A DNA stretch of 64,000 nt from Candidatus Fraserbacteria bacterium (lineage in GTDB: Bacteria; Bipolaricaulota; Bipolaricaulia; RBG-16-55-9; JAJCYT01): NCBI GenBank assembly GCA_029262795.1, contig JAJCYT010000012.1, forward strand, positions 1 through 64,000. Reading direction: 5' to 3'. Shown one piece after another: positions 48,577-56,619 of this stretch (position 1 is the stretch's first letter; every line of letters begins with the position of its first letter). A model generated the notes under the pieces. The model did not search any database. It was not told the DNA's origin and saw only the letters and a program-made list of their open reading frames with translations. Both the position numbers and the translations under genes were made by a program.

Positions 48577-49998
48577 ATGAATCGCCGTATGCTAGTGACC
48601 CTTGGCATCAGTTTTTTAAGTTTGTTCTTGCTGGTCATCCCAGGCATTTCCCAAGAACCTGTGGATGATCATGGCGATGACCCTGACGCCCTTGTTGCCA
48701 CCTTTATCACCGCCGATAATTTTCAACTCGACGCCAGCATTGAAGAAGCGGGAGATCGCGATTGCTTCACCTTTGAAGCGAATTCAGACAACACCTATTT
48801 GTTGCAAGTCACCCAAGCCACTGGTGACCTTGATCCACTAATCATTTTGTTTGATCGCAACGGCCTCACTTTACTCGCACTGGATGACGATGGTGATGGC
48901 AGTTCGCTCGCTGTGCTGGAATTGAATCCCTTGATAGATGGCTTTTATTTCGTCTGTGTTCGCAACACCAGTTCAACCAGTGGTTCAGGCAATTACACCC
49001 TTCGTATCACCAGCAATGCAGGCAGCGGTTCAACTGAAACATTGCCCGAACCACCCGAAAGCACAGGCAATGAAACCCCGCCGCCACCAGCTCAAGAGGA
49101 ACCAGAAGAAGAACCGATGCAGGAAACACCTGCACCTCCTCAAGAGGAAGAGCCTGCCACTGAAGAATCTATGACCAATAATGAGCCGGAGATGCCGGAA
49201 GAATCATCTCCGAATGAAGAACCTGAAACAACACCCCCTGCTGAAGAAGAACCAACCACGCCACCCGAACCAGAGCAACCCACAACGCCTCCTGAGACAT
49301 CCACCCCGCCAACCAACACAGGAGAGTCTACAGGACGTATCGCTGTGGTCGGTGGGGATGATTCTACGAGTCTTCAGGATGTACAGAGTTATCTGAGTTT
49401 TCTCCGCATCTTCACCGAGGTGGTCATCATAGATGCTGCTCAGTCCACGCCTACAGCTTCTGAATTGAGCGCATTCGATGCCGTGCTTGTTTGGGCCGAC
49501 AACGGCTTTGATGATCCTGTGGCCCTAGGCAATCACCTAGCTGATTATGTGGATCAAGGCGGTGGCGTGGTTGTGGCAGCCGTAAGCTTCGATGAACCAA
49601 GCCCATTTGATCCAGACACCGTTGAAGGCCGTTTTTTCGATCAAGATTATTATGTGATCCAACCTGGTGTGGACAACACGGACGAAGGCCGCCGCATACT
49701 GGGCATGATTCAAGACGCAAATCATCCTATTTTAACTGGCGTCGCTTCCATCGACGGTGGACCGAAAAGCTTCCATTCACCCACCAACACTTTGACCTCC
49801 GGCAGCACGCCCATCGCTTTTTGGGACAATGGCGATATTCTTGTTGCCACAAAAACCATCAATCAAGCACGCCGTGCAGACATCAACCTGTTCCCCCCTT
49901 CTGGACGCTTAGACACCGACCTGTGGCCCTTCCGTCCAAACAACGATGTACCGGAATTGTTCGCCAACGCACTTCAGTGGGTGGCAGGAAACATTTAA
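48577..49998 (+). CDS. Secreted PPC-domain protein with proline/glutamate-rich linker
   Basis: A 473-residue exported protein. The ATG at 48577 is preceded by GAAGGAGG and starts a Sec signal peptide (MNRRMLVTLGISFLSLFLLVIPGISQ). About 30-150 is a bacterial pre-peptidase C-terminal (PPC)-like domain (ASIEEAGDRDCFTFEANSDNTYLLQVT, LDPLIILFDRNG, SGSGNYTLRI). A low-complexity linker of about 110 residues made almost only of Pro, Glu, Thr and Gln follows. The C-terminal 200 residues form a Rossmann-like alpha/beta domain (GRIAVVGGDDSTS, FDAVLVWADNGFDD, LADYVDQGGGVVVAAVSF, ADINLFPPSGRLDTDLWPFR, FANALQWVAGN), resembling type 1 glutamine-amidotransferase-like domains of surface proteins; no catalytic cysteine is visible. 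The linker may span the cell wall or outer surface. The stop overlaps the udg start. Confidence 0.8.
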   Translation: MNRRMLVTLGISFLSLFLLVIPGISQEPVDDHGDDPDALVATFITADNFQLDASIEEAGDRDCFTFEANSDNTYLLQVTQATGDLDPLIILFDRNGLTLLALDDDGDGSSLAVLELNPLIDGFYFVCVRNTSSTSGSGNYTLRITSNAGSGSTETLPEPPESTGNETPPPPAQEEPEEEPMQETPAPPQEEEPATEESMTNNEPEMPEESSPNEEPETTPPAEEEPTTPPEPEQPTTPPETSTPPTNTGESTGRIAVVGGDDSTSLQDVQSYLSFLRIFTEVVIIDAAQSTPTASELSAFDAVLVWADNGFDDPVALGNHLADYVDQGGGVVVAAVSFDEPSPFDPDTVEGRFFDQDYYVIQPGVDNTDEGRRILGMIQDANHPILTGVASIDGGPKSFHSPTNTLTSGSTPIAFWDNGDILVATKTINQARRADINLFPPSGRLDTDLWPFRPNNDVPELFANALQWVAGNI

Positions 49999-50702
49999 TG
50001 TCGCTGAAAAAATTCAACCAAAAAGTTATTGGCTGCACGCAATGCCCACGTCTGGTTGAATTCCGTGAAGAAATTTCTCAAACAAAAAAGAAACAATTTC
50101 AGGATGATGTCTACTGGGGCAAACCTGTGCCTAGTTTCGGTGACCCAAATGCTCGTATGATGATTGTGGGCCTGGCTCCCGCCCCGCATGGATCAAATCG
50201 AACCGGGCGTATGTTCACAGGAGATGGCACCGATGGTATGGGGTCATCAGATTTCCTGATGCGTGCCTTGCATCACATTGGATACGCCAATCAACCCACC
50301 TCTCAACACATCAAAGATGGACTGAAGTTTACAGACGCTTATATGACGGCTATTGTTCGTTGCGCCCCCCCTGCCAACAAGCCCACTTCAGAGGAAATTA
50401 AAATTTGTTCAGCCTACCTTCATGAAGAACTCAAGTTGATGAAAAATCTCAAAGTCATTGTCGCCTTAGGAAAGCTTGCTTTTGATCAATTGTTGAGAAC
50501 GTTTCAGGCTCAGGGAGCAGAAATATCAAAGCCTCGTCCTCAGTTTGGACATGGGGTTGAGGTGCATTTGGGCGGAAATTTTCCAATCTTGCTGGGATCT
50601 TACCATCCCAGCCGCCAAAACACACAGACTGGCAAACTGAGCGAAACCATGCTTCAGAACGTGTTTTCTCAAGCCAAGAGGCTCAGCAGTCACCCTTTTT
50701 GA
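49998..50702 (+). CDS. Uracil-DNA glycosylase, family 5 (UDGb)
   Basis: A 234-residue DNA repair enzyme that removes uracil, and in family 5 also hypoxanthine and other damaged bases. Motif A is GLAPAPHGSNRTGRMFTGD, with Ala in place of the catalytic Asp/Asn as expected for family 5, and motif B is HPSRQNTQTG. Cysteines for a [4Fe-4S] cluster are present (GCTQCPRL near the N-terminus, RCAPP and ICSAY in the middle). The ATG lies within the stop of the previous gene (TAATG), so it is translated by coupling although the neighbour is a secreted protein of unrelated function. Length and motifs are complete. Confidence 0.92.
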   Translation: MSLKKFNQKVIGCTQCPRLVEFREEISQTKKKQFQDDVYWGKPVPSFGDPNARMMIVGLAPAPHGSNRTGRMFTGDGTDGMGSSDFLMRALHHIGYANQPTSQHIKDGLKFTDAYMTAIVRCAPPANKPTSEEIKICSAYLHEELKLMKNLKVIVALGKLAFDQLLRTFQAQGAEISKPRPQFGHGVEVHLGGNFPILLGSYHPSRQNTQTGKLSETMLQNVFSQAKRLSSHPF

Positions 50703-50820
50703 ACCTAATTTTCATCTAATTTAGGGAAACAACTCCCGATTGAATCCGTATAGATTAATAACTCACACCGAACGGTGGTCACCAACTCCGAACCGCTTCG
50801 GTTAAATGAAGGAGGGAGTT

Positions 50821-51051
50821 ATGAACTTTGCAAAATGGATACACGTTAAGGTCCAAGGCTGGAAAGGTTTGGCAACAATCCTCGTCCCTGATCAAACGAC
50901 TGTAACAGAATTTAAATCCATGTTGGGACTAGAGATTTACGAAACCGTCAACGTACCTGCAAGCTTCCTCCCACTTCACGGTGAGAGCAACTTGTACGAC
51001 TACGTAGATGAATTCGACACCGTTTCAGTCGAACGCCAACTCCCAATTTAA
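50821..51051 (+). CDS. Orphan 76-residue protein with ubiquitin/MoaD-like beta-grasp pattern
   Basis: A single-gene unit coding for 76 residues. ATG at 50821 is chosen because GGAGGGAG ends three bases upstream; an in-frame ATG at 50806 precedes that site. Pattern by eye: two strands (KWIHVKVQG, LATILVPD), a helix opened by TTVTEFKSMLG, a strand (ETVNVPASFLPL), a short SNLYDYV element and a last strand (DTVSVERQL). The order beta-beta-alpha-beta-beta, the length, and the L-x-D-Y-V-x-x-x-D-x-V ending are typical of ubiquitin-like and MoaD/ThiS folds. The C-terminus is RQLPI, without diglycine, so conjugation would need an atypical end. Strong terminator downstream. No neighbour is related; the E1/E2/JAB operon is 30 kb away. 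Confidence refers to the gene being real; the fold is inferred. Confidence 0.7.
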   Translation: MNFAKWIHVKVQGWKGLATILVPDQTTVTEFKSMLGLEIYETVNVPASFLPLHGESNLYDYVDEFDTVSVERQLPI

Positions 51052-51125
51052 CGTTGGCATTGTGACTCAGAGGAAAAGATTAAATAAAACCCGAAATTGA
51101 ACATCCTCTTTGATTGACCTCCTTG

Positions 51126-51169
51126 AGGCAAAAATCGCTTGAGTTCCCCTGCTCAAGCGATTTTTGCCT
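51126..51169 (+). terminator. Intrinsic terminator after the beta-grasp-like gene
   Basis: An 18-bp perfect stem (51126-51143 with 51152-51169) with an 8-nt loop, followed by TTACTCGTT. It ends transcription of the small gene at 50821-51051 and lies directly before the tilS promoter. Confidence 0.75.
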
Positions 51170-51177
51170 TTACTCGT

Positions 51178-51183
51178 TACAAT
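51178..51183 (+). promoter_or_regulatory. tilS -10 box six bases before ATG, possible leaderless mRNA
   Basis: TACAAT (51178-51183) lies six bases before the tilS ATG, which has no Shine-Dalgarno sequence. No good -35 box was found; the region upstream is the terminator stem. The arrangement is the same as at 32707-32719. Confidence 0.4.
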
Positions 51184-51189
51184 TAATTC

Positions 51190-52569
51190 ATGTTAGATCT
51201 GGTCAAAGCCTTTTGTGAAACCGAAAACCTGCTGTCTGACAACGATCGAATATTGATCGCGGTGTCCGGCGGCGTGGATTCCATGGTCTTGTTGAATGTC
51301 CTTTGCCAACTTCAAGAAACGTTTCATCTGCAACTCCACGTTGCTCATCTGAATCACCAACTTCGGCCCGATTCGGAAGCTGACGCCACCTTTGTCGTAG
51401 ACCAGGCTAAACAAAAAGGATTGGCTTACACTTTGAAAACATTGGATGTGGCTTCACTGGCAAATGAAAACAAACAATCTGTGGAAACTGCTGGACGACA
51501 TGCTCGATATCAATTTCTAAACCAAGTGTCTAGGGCAGAAGGGTTAGAAAAAATTGCGCTGGCCCATCACAAAAATGATCAAGCCGAAACTTTTTTCCTA
51601 AACATCATTCGCGGTGCAAACGCTCAAGGTTGGGGAGGCATGAAGGCGATGTCTGACTGCTATATTCGCCCCTTATTGTGTGTTTCGAAGTCTGAAATTC
51701 TTCAATATGCCAAAGATCAAAACATTCCATTTCAAGAGGATAAAACCAATGCAGATGAACAGTTTCGCCGAAACTGGGTTCGACATCGTGTTATTCCTTT
51801 GCTCGAAGAAAAGAACAAAAATTTTGTGGATTCGATCACACGCAATCAAGTGATTTTTCGCCAAATGGCAGATTATTTGCGACAACAGGCTGAATTCGAA
51901 CTTAGACAGTTGTTGGTTTCCAAAAGCAATCATGAAATTTCGATCCGGCGCCAAGCATTTATTGATCACCACCCAGCACTCCAAGCCGAGCTCATTCGAC
52001 TGGTGATCAATAATCTACTCGGAGATTTAAACCGGATTGAATCCCAACACATCTTAAACATTTGCGATCAGGCAAAACGTCCCACATCGGGGCAAATCTT
52101 GGAGCTTCCTTTTGGCTTGAGGGTCAATATTCAACCCGAAAAATTGCTGTTCACGTTTCAAATTGAAGAATTTCCCGTTCTTGAAAAACAAGAATTGAAT
52201 ATTCCTGGTGAAATCAAATGGTCCAATTGGGCCATAAAAACCACATTGGAACAAGCAAATCACCCGCAAAACATGGGGCGTTTGTCAGTGTGTATGGATT
52301 GGAGTAAAATCGAAACACCTTTGGTGGTCCGCTCGAGGCAGCCTGGTGATCGAATTGATCCAATGGGGCTGAGTGGGCACAAAAAAATTCAAGATATTTT
52401 TGTCGATGCCAAGGTAAATCGCACAGCGCGGAATCAGGTACCATTGATCGAAGATCAGCAAGGCATCATCTGGGTGGTTGGCCATTGTCAAAGTGAGCGA
52501 ACCAGAGTGACAACAGCCAGCAAACAGGTCTTGACCATTCGTGCTGAGCAGAATGAAACAGGCAATTAA
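51190..52569 (+). CDS. tilS: tRNA(Ile)-lysidine synthase
   Basis: A 459-residue cytoplasmic enzyme that converts C34 of tRNA-Ile(CAU) to lysidine with ATP and lysine, so that it reads AUA. The PP-loop motif is AVSGGVDSMVLL, followed by HVAHLNHQLRPDSEADA, AGRHARYQFL, IALAHHKNDQAETFFLNIIRGA and the family's WGGMKAM, IRPLL, EDKTNADEQFRRNWVRHRVIPLL. The C-terminal 90 residues form the TilS C-terminal domain (LVVRSRQPGDRIDPMGLSGHKKIQDIFVDAKV, VPLIEDQQGIIWVVGH), which helps tRNA recognition. The ATG has no ribosome site; the TACAAT box six bases upstream suggests a leaderless message. RseP follows 12 bases later. Confidence 0.93.
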   Translation: MLDLVKAFCETENLLSDNDRILIAVSGGVDSMVLLNVLCQLQETFHLQLHVAHLNHQLRPDSEADATFVVDQAKQKGLAYTLKTLDVASLANENKQSVETAGRHARYQFLNQVSRAEGLEKIALAHHKNDQAETFFLNIIRGANAQGWGGMKAMSDCYIRPLLCVSKSEILQYAKDQNIPFQEDKTNADEQFRRNWVRHRVIPLLEEKNKNFVDSITRNQVIFRQMADYLRQQAEFELRQLLVSKSNHEISIRRQAFIDHHPALQAELIRLVINNLLGDLNRIESQHILNICDQAKRPTSGQILELPFGLRVNIQPEKLLFTFQIEEFPVLEKQELNIPGEIKWSNWAIKTTLEQANHPQNMGRLSVCMDWSKIETPLVVRSRQPGDRIDPMGLSGHKKIQDIFVDAKVNRTARNQVPLIEDQQGIIWVVGHCQSERTRVTTASKQVLTIRAEQNETGN

Positions 52570-52581
52570 AGAGAGGGCTTA

Positions 52582-53991
52582 ATGAGTTTTATCATTACCG
52601 TAGTAACTTTTGTTCTTGTCATCGGATTTTTAATCTTGATTCATGAAGGCGGCCACTTCTTTGCCGCCCGCTGGGCTGGCGTTTGGGTCCACGAATTTGC
52701 CATTGGCTTTGGTCCTGCATTCTGGAAACGAAAAACAAAAGAAACGCTCTATGCTTTGCGCTACTTTCCCGTAGGTGGCTACGTCCGCATGGCTGGCGAA
52801 ACGGTCACTGCCGCAGAAGCGGGAGACCAATCGGACGTTGAAAATGCTGGAGATGAGGATAAAGCAGCAAAGGCAGAAGAGGCCTCTGAAGAAATCACCG
52901 ATGAAGATGCACTTGTGCCCGAAGACCGAATGTTTTCTGCAAAATCTCCATGGGCAAGAATGTGGATTATTTTTGCAGGTCCGTTAACCAACATCCTGGG
53001 TGCCATTTTGATCATGGTTTTTGTGACCGCCGCCTTTGGCGCACCTCAAATTGAAATTATTGATTTCACCGCGGATGATAGCCCTGCAGCCCAGTCACTT
53101 GAAGCAGGCGACATCATTGCCTCTATTGAAGGCGAAACCATTTACTCCACTTCTCAAATCACTTCTGCCATTGTAGAAAAAGGTGAGCGTCCTTTAGCGT
53201 TTGGCATCGTCCGCAATGGTCAACCAATGGATGTCACGGTGACGCCCGAATGGTCACCTGAAAGTGATAGATTCCTCATAGGCGCACGCTTTACTATTGC
53301 TCAAACCAATTTGATCACCAGTCTTCAGGATGATTCCTATTTGGCCCAACAAGGTCTGCAAAAAGGAGACCGCATTGTTGCCATCAACAACATGAATGTG
53401 GCCAGCAGCAGCACCCTCAACATTGCATTAGACGAACTTCGTGAGTCCGATGAAGACAGCGCAACCATGACGGTTCAAAGAAATGACGCCCCTCAAACCA
53501 TCACATTGGATTTGGCAAACAACTCCATCGAATTTATTTTCACCGGCATTGGCCTCGAAGTCCCGACCCGCGCTTTTGGATTTGTGGAAAGTATTTCTGT
53601 AGGCGCAAGCCAAACCTGGGGCATGGCGCAAGCATTGTATAACGGCATTCGCACCGTCATCCGTGGAGATATTCCTGCGGGAGAAGCCTTTAGTGGTCCT
53701 GTAGGCATTGCTTCTATTTTGAGCGATGGCCTGGAGCGTGGGTGGACGCAATTTTTCTTCCTGGTTGCTTTCCTCAGTTTGAACTTGGGTATTTTCAATC
53801 TATTGCCTATTCCAGCGCTCGATGGCAGCCGCATTGTGTTTATCACCATTGAACTGATTATGGGCAAGCCTGTCCCACCCCGACTGGAAGGTTTTATCCA
53901 TCAGATTGGCTTCTTCCTTTTGATCGGTTTGATTTTGCTGATCACCTTCAACGATATTTGGAAATTAGTCCAAGATTTCTTTGGCGGCTAA
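52582..53991 (+). CDS. rseP: RseP-type site-2 zinc metalloprotease
   Basis: A 469-residue intramembrane protease that cuts membrane-bound anti-sigma factors or other regulators. The zinc motif is HEGGHF in the first helix, with the later metal-binding NLLPIPALDGSRI in the third core helix. Between them: YFPVGGYVRMAGE, an unusual acidic, low-complexity stretch of about 45 residues (residues 75-115, rich in Ala, Asp and Glu), the second helix (FAGPLTNILGAILIMVFV) and two tandem PDZ domains (about 165-330; AGDIIASIEGE and KGDRIVAINN mark them). The ATG follows GAGAGGGCTTA, 12 bases after tilS. Its last 27 bases overlap the 3' end of the convergent gmk gene. Confidence 0.92.
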   Translation: MSFIITVVTFVLVIGFLILIHEGGHFFAARWAGVWVHEFAIGFGPAFWKRKTKETLYALRYFPVGGYVRMAGETVTAAEAGDQSDVENAGDEDKAAKAEEASEEITDEDALVPEDRMFSAKSPWARMWIIFAGPLTNILGAILIMVFVTAAFGAPQIEIIDFTADDSPAAQSLEAGDIIASIEGETIYSTSQITSAIVEKGERPLAFGIVRNGQPMDVTVTPEWSPESDRFLIGARFTIAQTNLITSLQDDSYLAQQGLQKGDRIVAINNMNVASSSTLNIALDELRESDEDSATMTVQRNDAPQTITLDLANNSIEFIFTGIGLEVPTRAFGFVESISVGASQTWGMAQALYNGIRTVIRGDIPAGEAFSGPVGIASILSDGLERGWTQFFFLVAFLSLNLGIFNLLPIPALDGSRIVFITIELIMGKPVPPRLEGFIHQIGFFLLIGLILLITFNDIWKLVQDFFGG

Positions 53992-54567
53992 CATACTGTG
54001 AATGTGAGCTTCTAAGTTTTCATAGGCAAGGTCAAAGTCATCATTGACAATTTGAACATCAAAGGTGTCTGCCTGCTCTAGTTCGTGTTGAGCTATTTGT
54101 AGTCGGCGTGCTTGTTTATCAGGGTCTTCCGTCCCTCGGCCTTTAATTCGTTCTTCTAAATGTTCGAATGACGGCGGCAGGATAAAAATAAAATGCATCG
54201 GCATGTCAAGCTGACTCTGCTTTTCTCGAAGCTGCTGAGCGCCCTGCACTTCAATTTCTAAAATCACCCCGTACCCTTGCTTTACCCAATTATGGATGGG
54301 TGGGATAGGGGTGCCATAAGAATTGTGATTGTAGGTGGCATGTTCGAGGAATTGATTCTCCAACACCATCTGATCAAAAGTTGCTTGATCGATAAAGTGA
54401 TAATGAAACCCATCTGTTTCCTGAGGACGCTTGGGACGTGTGGTATAAGAAATGGAAAATTTGAGTTGATCCGATTCTGTCAGGAGTTTTTGCACCAGTG
54501 ATGATTTGCCCACACCAGATGGACCTGAAATGATAAAGAGGTGACCTAATGAAAGCGCCTCATTCAA
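53965..54567 (-). CDS. gmk: Guanylate kinase
   Basis: A 200-residue nucleotide kinase, GMP + ATP to GDP + ADP. Motifs: P-loop SGPSGVGKSSLV, SISYTTRPKRPQETDGFHYHFID (GMP-binding Arg and Tyr residues), FLEHATYNHNSYGTP, ILEIEVQGAQQLRE and FIFILPPS followed by RIKGRGTEDPDKQARRL. TTG at 54567 is the preferred start (AGGTG seven bases upstream, twelve residues closer to the P-loop); GTG at 54585 is the alternative. Either start lies inside the 3' end of the YicC gene, so the two are coupled, a pairing seen in many bacteria. The stop lies inside rseP on the other strand. Confidence 0.93.
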   Translation of the reverse strand: MNEALSLGHLFIISGPSGVGKSSLVQKLLTESDQLKFSISYTTRPKRPQETDGFHYHFIDQATFDQMVLENQFLEHATYNHNSYGTPIPPIHNWVKQGYGVILEIEVQGAQQLREKQSQLDMPMHFIFILPPSFEHLEERIKGRGTEDPDKQARRLQIAQHELEQADTFDVQIVNDDFDLAYENLEAHIHSMLAAKEILD

Positions 54568-55432
54568 TGTTACGCACCTGTTCACGAAATTTCTCCAGCA
54601 CGGATTTCATGTCAATCACGTTATGGCTCACAGAGGCATCTTTGGATTTTGCCCCGATGGTGTTGATCTCTCGACCCATTTCCTGAGCCAGAAAATCTAA
54701 TGTTTTGCCAGCAGGCTTGTCACTTTTGAGCGCCGTGTTGGTTGCTTCAAAGTGACTGTGCAAGCGTGCGATTTCTTCACTGATATCCGAACGTTCAACA
54801 AAAAGCACCACTTCTTCTTCGATCCGACCTTCATCGATGGTGACATTGCCATTGAGTGCTTCAATGCGTTCCAGCAAACGTTGCCTAAATCCTTCTTTAA
54901 GTTCGGGCATACGCTCACCAATGGTCCCTGTTATGGTTTTCAGCTCCCCTACAAACTGATGGAATTCCTGCTCCAGGCGATCTCCTTCCATCGTTCGCAT
55001 TTGTTGAACTTGCTCGATGGATTGCAGCAACGCCGGCTCAATGGTGGTCCACAACGTGTCTTCTTCCACCATCACACGCTCGGTCACGCCCTCCATGCTT
55101 AACAAAAATTCCAGGGTGGGTTCTTGTTTCAGATCCAGCATTTCAGAAAAGTTTTTTAATTCGGCCCGATATTGTTTGGCCAATTCAGGATCAAATTTGA
55201 GTGTTGGCGTTTGACGGGTGCGCTTCAATTCCACATCAAGATCGATGCGGCCCCGATCAAACGATTTTTGCAAAATATCTCGCACTTTGAGATTGAGGGA
55301 AGGATAACGATCCAACCCACTCACGCGTGGATCAAGGTGCCGGTGATTTAAGGTTTTGATACGAACACTAATTTCCCAATGGTCGGTGAGGACGCTTTGT
55401 TCCCCATATCCTGTCATACTGCGAACTGGCAC
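54560..55432 (-). CDS. YicC-family endoribonuclease
   Basis: A 290-residue protein of the YicC/YloC family, a stress-linked endoribonuclease in E. coli. It begins at GTG 55432 (VPVRSMTGYGE, the diagnostic start), with AGGAGAGGATCAC upstream. Other segments: SVRIKTLNHRHLDPRV, DIDVELKR-type strand, a central helical region, and the conserved C-terminal KPAGKTLDFLAQEMGREINTIGAKSKDASVSHNVIDMKSVLEKFREQVRNIE, where the acidic and asparagine residues are thought to bind metal. It overlaps gmk by a few bases and follows the PfkB-type gene by about 70 bases on the same strand. YicC-Gmk pairing is a common bacterial arrangement. Confidence 0.92.
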   Translation of the reverse strand: MPVRSMTGYGEQSVLTDHWEISVRIKTLNHRHLDPRVSGLDRYPSLNLKVRDILQKSFDRGRIDLDVELKRTRQTPTLKFDPELAKQYRAELKNFSEMLDLKQEPTLEFLLSMEGVTERVMVEEDTLWTTIEPALLQSIEQVQQMRTMEGDRLEQEFHQFVGELKTITGTIGERMPELKEGFRQRLLERIEALNGNVTIDEGRIEEEVVLFVERSDISEEIARLHSHFEATNTALKSDKPAGKTLDFLAQEMGREINTIGAKSKDASVSHNVIDMKSVLEKFREQVRNIE

Positions 55433-55502
55433 GTGATCCTCTCCTAATCGCGTGGTTTCGGCCAGTATAGGTTGAAGCCGCCATGAGTACAAACTGGATG
55501 GC

Positions 55503-56357
55503 TTAAGTTTCCCTTGAAATCACATTGGCTGCCACTTCATTTGCATACTGAGCCGCCGCTTTTCCCGATTGGCCTTGTCCCAACGCATATAAAAAGCCTC
55601 CACAAAAGGCGTCGCCTGCCCCAGTTGCATCAATATTTTTCAAAGGTTGGGTGGGAACGGTGGCTCTTTCATTTTGGTCAGCCAAAGAACATCCCTTGGC
55701 CCCTTGCTTAATGATCACCGTTGGAAACCGGTTGACCAATACATCCAACATATCGTCAACTTTTGTTTTCCTGGTGATTTCAGCCGCCTCGGCTAGGTTT
55801 GTAAAAAACACCTGAATCCCAGCACAGGCTTGCAAAAATCGATCTACGCCCACCTTTTCAAGCACCCCAACAGGAGGGGTATCGATGATGGTCAAATTTC
55901 GATTGTGTTGTTCGATGGCCTTTTGAATCTGTCCCACGCCTTGTGCATTGTTCATCAGGTACCCTGAAAAATAAAGTGCATCTTCGGGTTTGAGGTTGAA
56001 TTTTTTTAGCTCAGTTAAATCAAGCATGGCATTGGCACCACGTTGTGTGTACATGGTGCGATCCTGTGAAGCCGCGATGGAAAAGACGACGCCAGTGGGT
56101 TGATCGGTTTTTTGCAGTTTGAACTTGAGCCGTTCCTGCTTGAGTTGACGTTTGATCCAATCGGCACTCTCATCTTGACCCACGGCGGCATAAAACAAGC
56201 TTGGTCCACCCAGACGGTGAAACACACGGGCAACATTGAGTGCCTGACCGCCGACACGCGTTTCAAACACACCTTGAGCTTCGTCACCTGAGTTCACATT
56301 TTCTGCAACATGAACCACCGTTTCGACCATCACATCACCCACACAAAGAAGCCTCAT
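55503..56357 (-). CDS. PfkB-family carbohydrate kinase
   Basis: A 284-residue sugar or nucleoside kinase of the ribokinase fold. ATG at 56357 follows GGAGATGAC. Motifs: N-terminal LLCVGDVMVETVVHV, GGQALNVARVFHRLG (substrate-binding GG), DESADWIKRQL, NLAEAAEIT, VIIKQGAKGCSLAD and the C-terminal anion-hole/catalytic signature DATGAGDAFCGGFLYAL with the catalytic Asp. Cysteine-poor and cytoplasmic. The substrate (ribose, fructose, 2-keto-3-deoxygluconate, adenosine) cannot be told. Likely first gene of a pfkB-yicC-gmk transcript. Confidence 0.9.
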   Translation of the reverse strand: MRLLCVGDVMVETVVHVAENVNSGDEAQGVFETRVGGQALNVARVFHRLGGPSLFYAAVGQDESADWIKRQLKQERLKFKLQKTDQPTGVVFSIAASQDRTMYTQRGANAMLDLTELKKFNLKPEDALYFSGYLMNNAQGVGQIQKAIEQHNRNLTIIDTPPVGVLEKVGVDRFLQACAGIQVFFTNLAEAAEITRKTKVDDMLDVLVNRFPTVIIKQGAKGCSLADQNERATVPTQPLKNIDATGAGDAFCGGFLYALGQGQSGKAAAQYANEVAANVISRET

Positions 56358-56472
56358 GTCATCTCCAATCAAATCATCCTGCCATTATCTAAACTAACCC
56401 TTAAATAAAGCAACTCAAGCCCTCAACCAGAAAAACGAATAATTTTAAGAACCCATCCTCGAAGTCCAAACC

Positions 56473-56513
56473 GGAGCCCCCTTTTGAAAGGGGGTTGGGG
56501 GTTAGAAGCCTTT
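56473..56513 (+). repeat. G-rich dispersed repeat, copy 2
   Basis: GGAGCCCCCTTTTGAAAGGG, then GGTTGGGGGTTAGAAGCCTTT. It contains a small stem (CCCCCTTTT/GAAAGGGGG) followed by a G-rich tail. It matches the inverted copy at 38854-38890. It lies between the PfkB-type gene and the hslV promoter. Confidence 0.6.
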
Positions 56514-56572
56514 AATATAAATTCTGTCTCAAAATTTTCTATTATGCTTTCCCGCTCCTGACCACTCAAAAT

Positions 56573-56601
56573 TTGCGACCCTTTGGTCACTCCGATAGAA
56601 T
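56573..56601 (+). promoter_or_regulatory. hslVU promoter
   Basis: TTGCGA (56573-56578) and TAGAAT (56596-56601) are 17 bases apart and lie just before the ribosome site (GGGGTGGAG) and ATG (56620) of hslV. A heat-shock sigma consensus was not evident. Confidence 0.6.
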
Positions 56602-56619
56602 GCGGGGTGGAGTTATTTT

